NCBI GenBank assembly: GCA_030598025.1
Contig: JAUVQS010000078.1
Location: 1-7,054 of the forward strand
Reading direction: 5' to 3'
Source: Acidimicrobiia bacterium
GTDB taxonomy: Bacteria > Actinomycetota > Acidimicrobiia > Spongiisociales > JAHEDJ01
Length of the DNA stretch: 7,054 nt
Both the position numbers and the translations under genes were made by a program. The notes under the pieces were generated by a model. That model had not been told where the DNA came from and made no database searches. It was given only the letters and a program-made list of their open reading frames with translations. The number at the start of each line of letters is the position of its first letter. Positions within the stretch are counted from its first letter, which is position 1. Shown piece by piece: positions 6,119 through 7,054 of the stretch.

Positions 6119-6124
6119 GATACT
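6119..6124 (+). promoter_or_regulatory. Possible -10 element of a leaderless promoter
   Basis: GATACT matches the TATAAT consensus at four of six positions and ends 8 nt before the ATG at 6133. This is the spacing expected if transcription starts at or next to the start codon. The membrane protein gene has no Shine-Dalgarno near its ATG, which fits leaderless translation, common in actinobacteria. No convincing -35 is present. An orphan AGGAGG at 6084-6089 has no start codon at working distance. Confidence 0.3.
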
Positions 6125-6132
6125 TCAGCGCC

Positions 6133-6939
6133 ATGGGACGAATCAGAAACACAATGAACCTCGCCAAGCAATCCTGGGAAGTACTCAAGGCAGACAAGGA
6201 GCTACTGGCTCTTCCGATCATGTCATTCATCGCCAGCGCGATCGTGGCCGCCAGCTTCGTTGTCCCGATGTTCTTCATCGGTGAGGAGCCGGGCGCAATC
6301 GGCTACGTCGTCATGTTCCTGATGTACGTCGCGCTCGCCTTCGTAACGATCTATTTCAACACGGCGTTGGTGTCCGCCGCCGACGAGCGACTACAGGGTG
6401 GCGATCCAACCGTCGGTACCGCCCTCGCAGGAGCCAACCGCCTGATCGGACGCATCTTCCCATGGGCGGTGATCTCTGCCACGGTTTCGATCGTTCTGCG
6501 CGCAGTCGAGCAGCGTGGAGGTGCGCTGGGTCGCATAGCCGCCGGGTTCGCGGGACTCGCCTGGACTCTCGTCACGTTCCTCGTCATCCCGATCTTCGTC
6601 GTCGAGGGCTTGACGGTCGGAAACGCGATCAAGAGGTCGGCGGAGCTGTTCAAGCGGACCTGGGGTGAGAACATGGCCGCCCAGTTCGGATTCGGGATCC
6701 TCGGATTCCTACTCGCCATCCCGGCGATCCTGATCATCGCCCTCGGCGTGGCCGCCGGCAGTGGCGTCGCTCTGGGGATCGCCATCCTGGTCGGGGTGTT
6801 GTGGATCGTGGGTGTCTCCGTCGTCCTCGCCGCGCTCAACGCGATCTTCCAAACGGCCCTCTTCCACTATGCGGCGAACGGCCAATCCCTCGGCCCATTC
6901 GGGCATGGCGCGCTTTCGACGGCCTTCCGTCGAAAGTAG
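6133..6939 (+). CDS. DUF6159-like integral membrane protein
   Basis: This is a 268-residue polytopic membrane protein of unknown function. Six hydrophobic segments are visible at about 26-49, 57-80, 108-124, 135-158, 185-208 and 213-240. The N-terminal pattern SWEVLKADKELLALP (14-28) is the kind seen in the actinobacterial DUF6159 family. The loop VVEGLTVGNAIKRSAELFKRTWGEN (about 156-180) resembles the conserved internal motif shared by this group and other GlpM/YciC-like bundles. No catalytic motif is seen. The start at 6133 fits the family N-terminus (MGRIR-). A second Met at residue 8 (6154) is possible, and neither has a Shine-Dalgarno. It is transcribed alone, divergently from the glycosylase, and its last codons form a hairpin. 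The family name is from memory of the motif. The membrane call is secure. Confidence 0.85.
   Translation: MGRIRNTMNLAKQSWEVLKADKELLALPIMSFIASAIVAASFVVPMFFIGEEPGAIGYVVMFLMYVALAFVTIYFNTALVSAADERLQGGDPTVGTALAGANRLIGRIFPWAVISATVSIVLRAVEQRGGALGRIAAGFAGLAWTLVTFLVIPIFVVEGLTVGNAIKRSAELFKRTWGENMAAQFGFGILGFLLAIPAILIIALGVAAGSGVALGIAILVGVLWIVGVSVVLAALNAIFQTALFHYAANGQSLGPFGHGALSTAFRRK
6913..6936 (+). terminator. Perfect 10-bp hairpin ending at the stop codon, no U-tract
   Basis: CTTTCGACGG (6913-6922) and CCGTCGAAAG (6927-6936) form a perfect stem with a CCTT tetraloop. The stem ends directly before the TAG at 6937-6939, inside the last coding triplets of the membrane protein gene (ALSTAFRRK). No T-run follows, so it is not a classical intrinsic terminator. 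U-less hairpins of this kind have been proposed as 3' ends in actinobacteria. An RNA-stabilising role is equally possible. Confidence 0.5.
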
Positions 6940-7054
6940 CCGAACCGCAAACCCAAACCTGTTCCGGCGTCCTAACCGACCCAAAATTTGGGACAGAAAA
7001 AAGCAACAACGGTGGGGTAGGGAAGGCAGGGGGGCAGCGGGCGCCCCCCGGGGA
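6940..7054. other. Gene-free 3' region with a short palindrome and a G-rich tract
   Basis: No coding region is supported here. The stretch holds the small palindrome CCCAAAATTTGGG (6980-6992), an A-run at 6997-7002, and a G-rich block from 7011. Four G-tracts (7014-7017, 7020-7022, 7029-7034, 7039-7041) with loops of 2, 6 and 4 nt satisfy the usual G-quadruplex pattern. GGGGGGC (7029-7035) also pairs perfectly with GCCCCCC (7043-7049). The plain G/C runs at the very end could also reflect a contig end of lower quality. Confidence 0.45.

Noticed and set aside
6351..6839. 162-residue minus-strand frame opposite the membrane protein
   Set aside because: It is rich in Thr/Pro/Arg, as expected from the reverse of a hydrophobic GC-rich gene. 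No start signal is seen.

Overview
The window is about 60% GC by eye and holds six protein-coding genes on the minus strand and one on the plus strand. It contains no RNA gene, transposon or CRISPR array that I can see. The best guess is an actinomycete-type genome, possibly a deep lineage such as Acidimicrobiia. The reasons are a Rieske-type ferredoxin embedded between sufD and sufC, a DUF6159-like membrane protein, a family-5 (UdgB-like) uracil-DNA glycosylase, frequent GTG/TTG starts, and hairpins without U-tracts. This placement is an inference, since no marker gene is present.

Layout, in minus-strand transcription order from the right. A UdgB-type uracil-DNA glycosylase with a 4-Cys Fe-S site (5324-6013) is followed by a 35-bp imperfect palindrome in its 93-bp gap to sufD. 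Then comes a tightly coupled Fe-S assembly block: sufD (3950-5230), a small Rieske ferredoxin (3630-3953) and sufC (2827-3633), joined by two 4-nt GTGA stop/start overlaps. After sufC lies an array of nine 7-bp units (2765-2827). It fills the gap and supplies the only usable start codon (TTG) of an alpha/beta hydrolase (2040-2780). An M42-like metallopeptidase follows (893-2008). Last is the 5' part of a MalK/UgpC-type ABC ATPase (1-839, truncated by the window edge) whose signature motif and H-loop are both degenerate. On the plus strand, divergent from the glycosylase, is a six-helix DUF6159-like membrane protein (6133-6939). The divergent intergenic region contains a 50-bp two-tier inverted repeat. 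The plus-strand gene ends in a perfect 10-bp hairpin that abuts its stop codon.

How the genes fit together. SufC (ATPase) and SufD (scaffold) normally work with SufB to build [Fe-S] clusters on a cysteine-desulfurase-fed scaffold. The Rieske protein is a plausible client or electron donor. The glycosylase next door is itself an Fe-S enzyme. No sufB, sufS or sufU is adjacent, so the rest of the pathway must be encoded elsewhere. The hydrolase, peptidase and sugar-type ABC ATPase show no evident pathway link to SUF.

I do not see a clearly new multi-gene system. The most interesting signals are the heptamer array at the sufC/hydrolase junction, the doubly degenerate ABC ATPase, the SUF block without sufB, and the unexplained palindromes. 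There is no gene-free stretch longer than 300 bases. The longest are 6014-6132 and 6940-7054.
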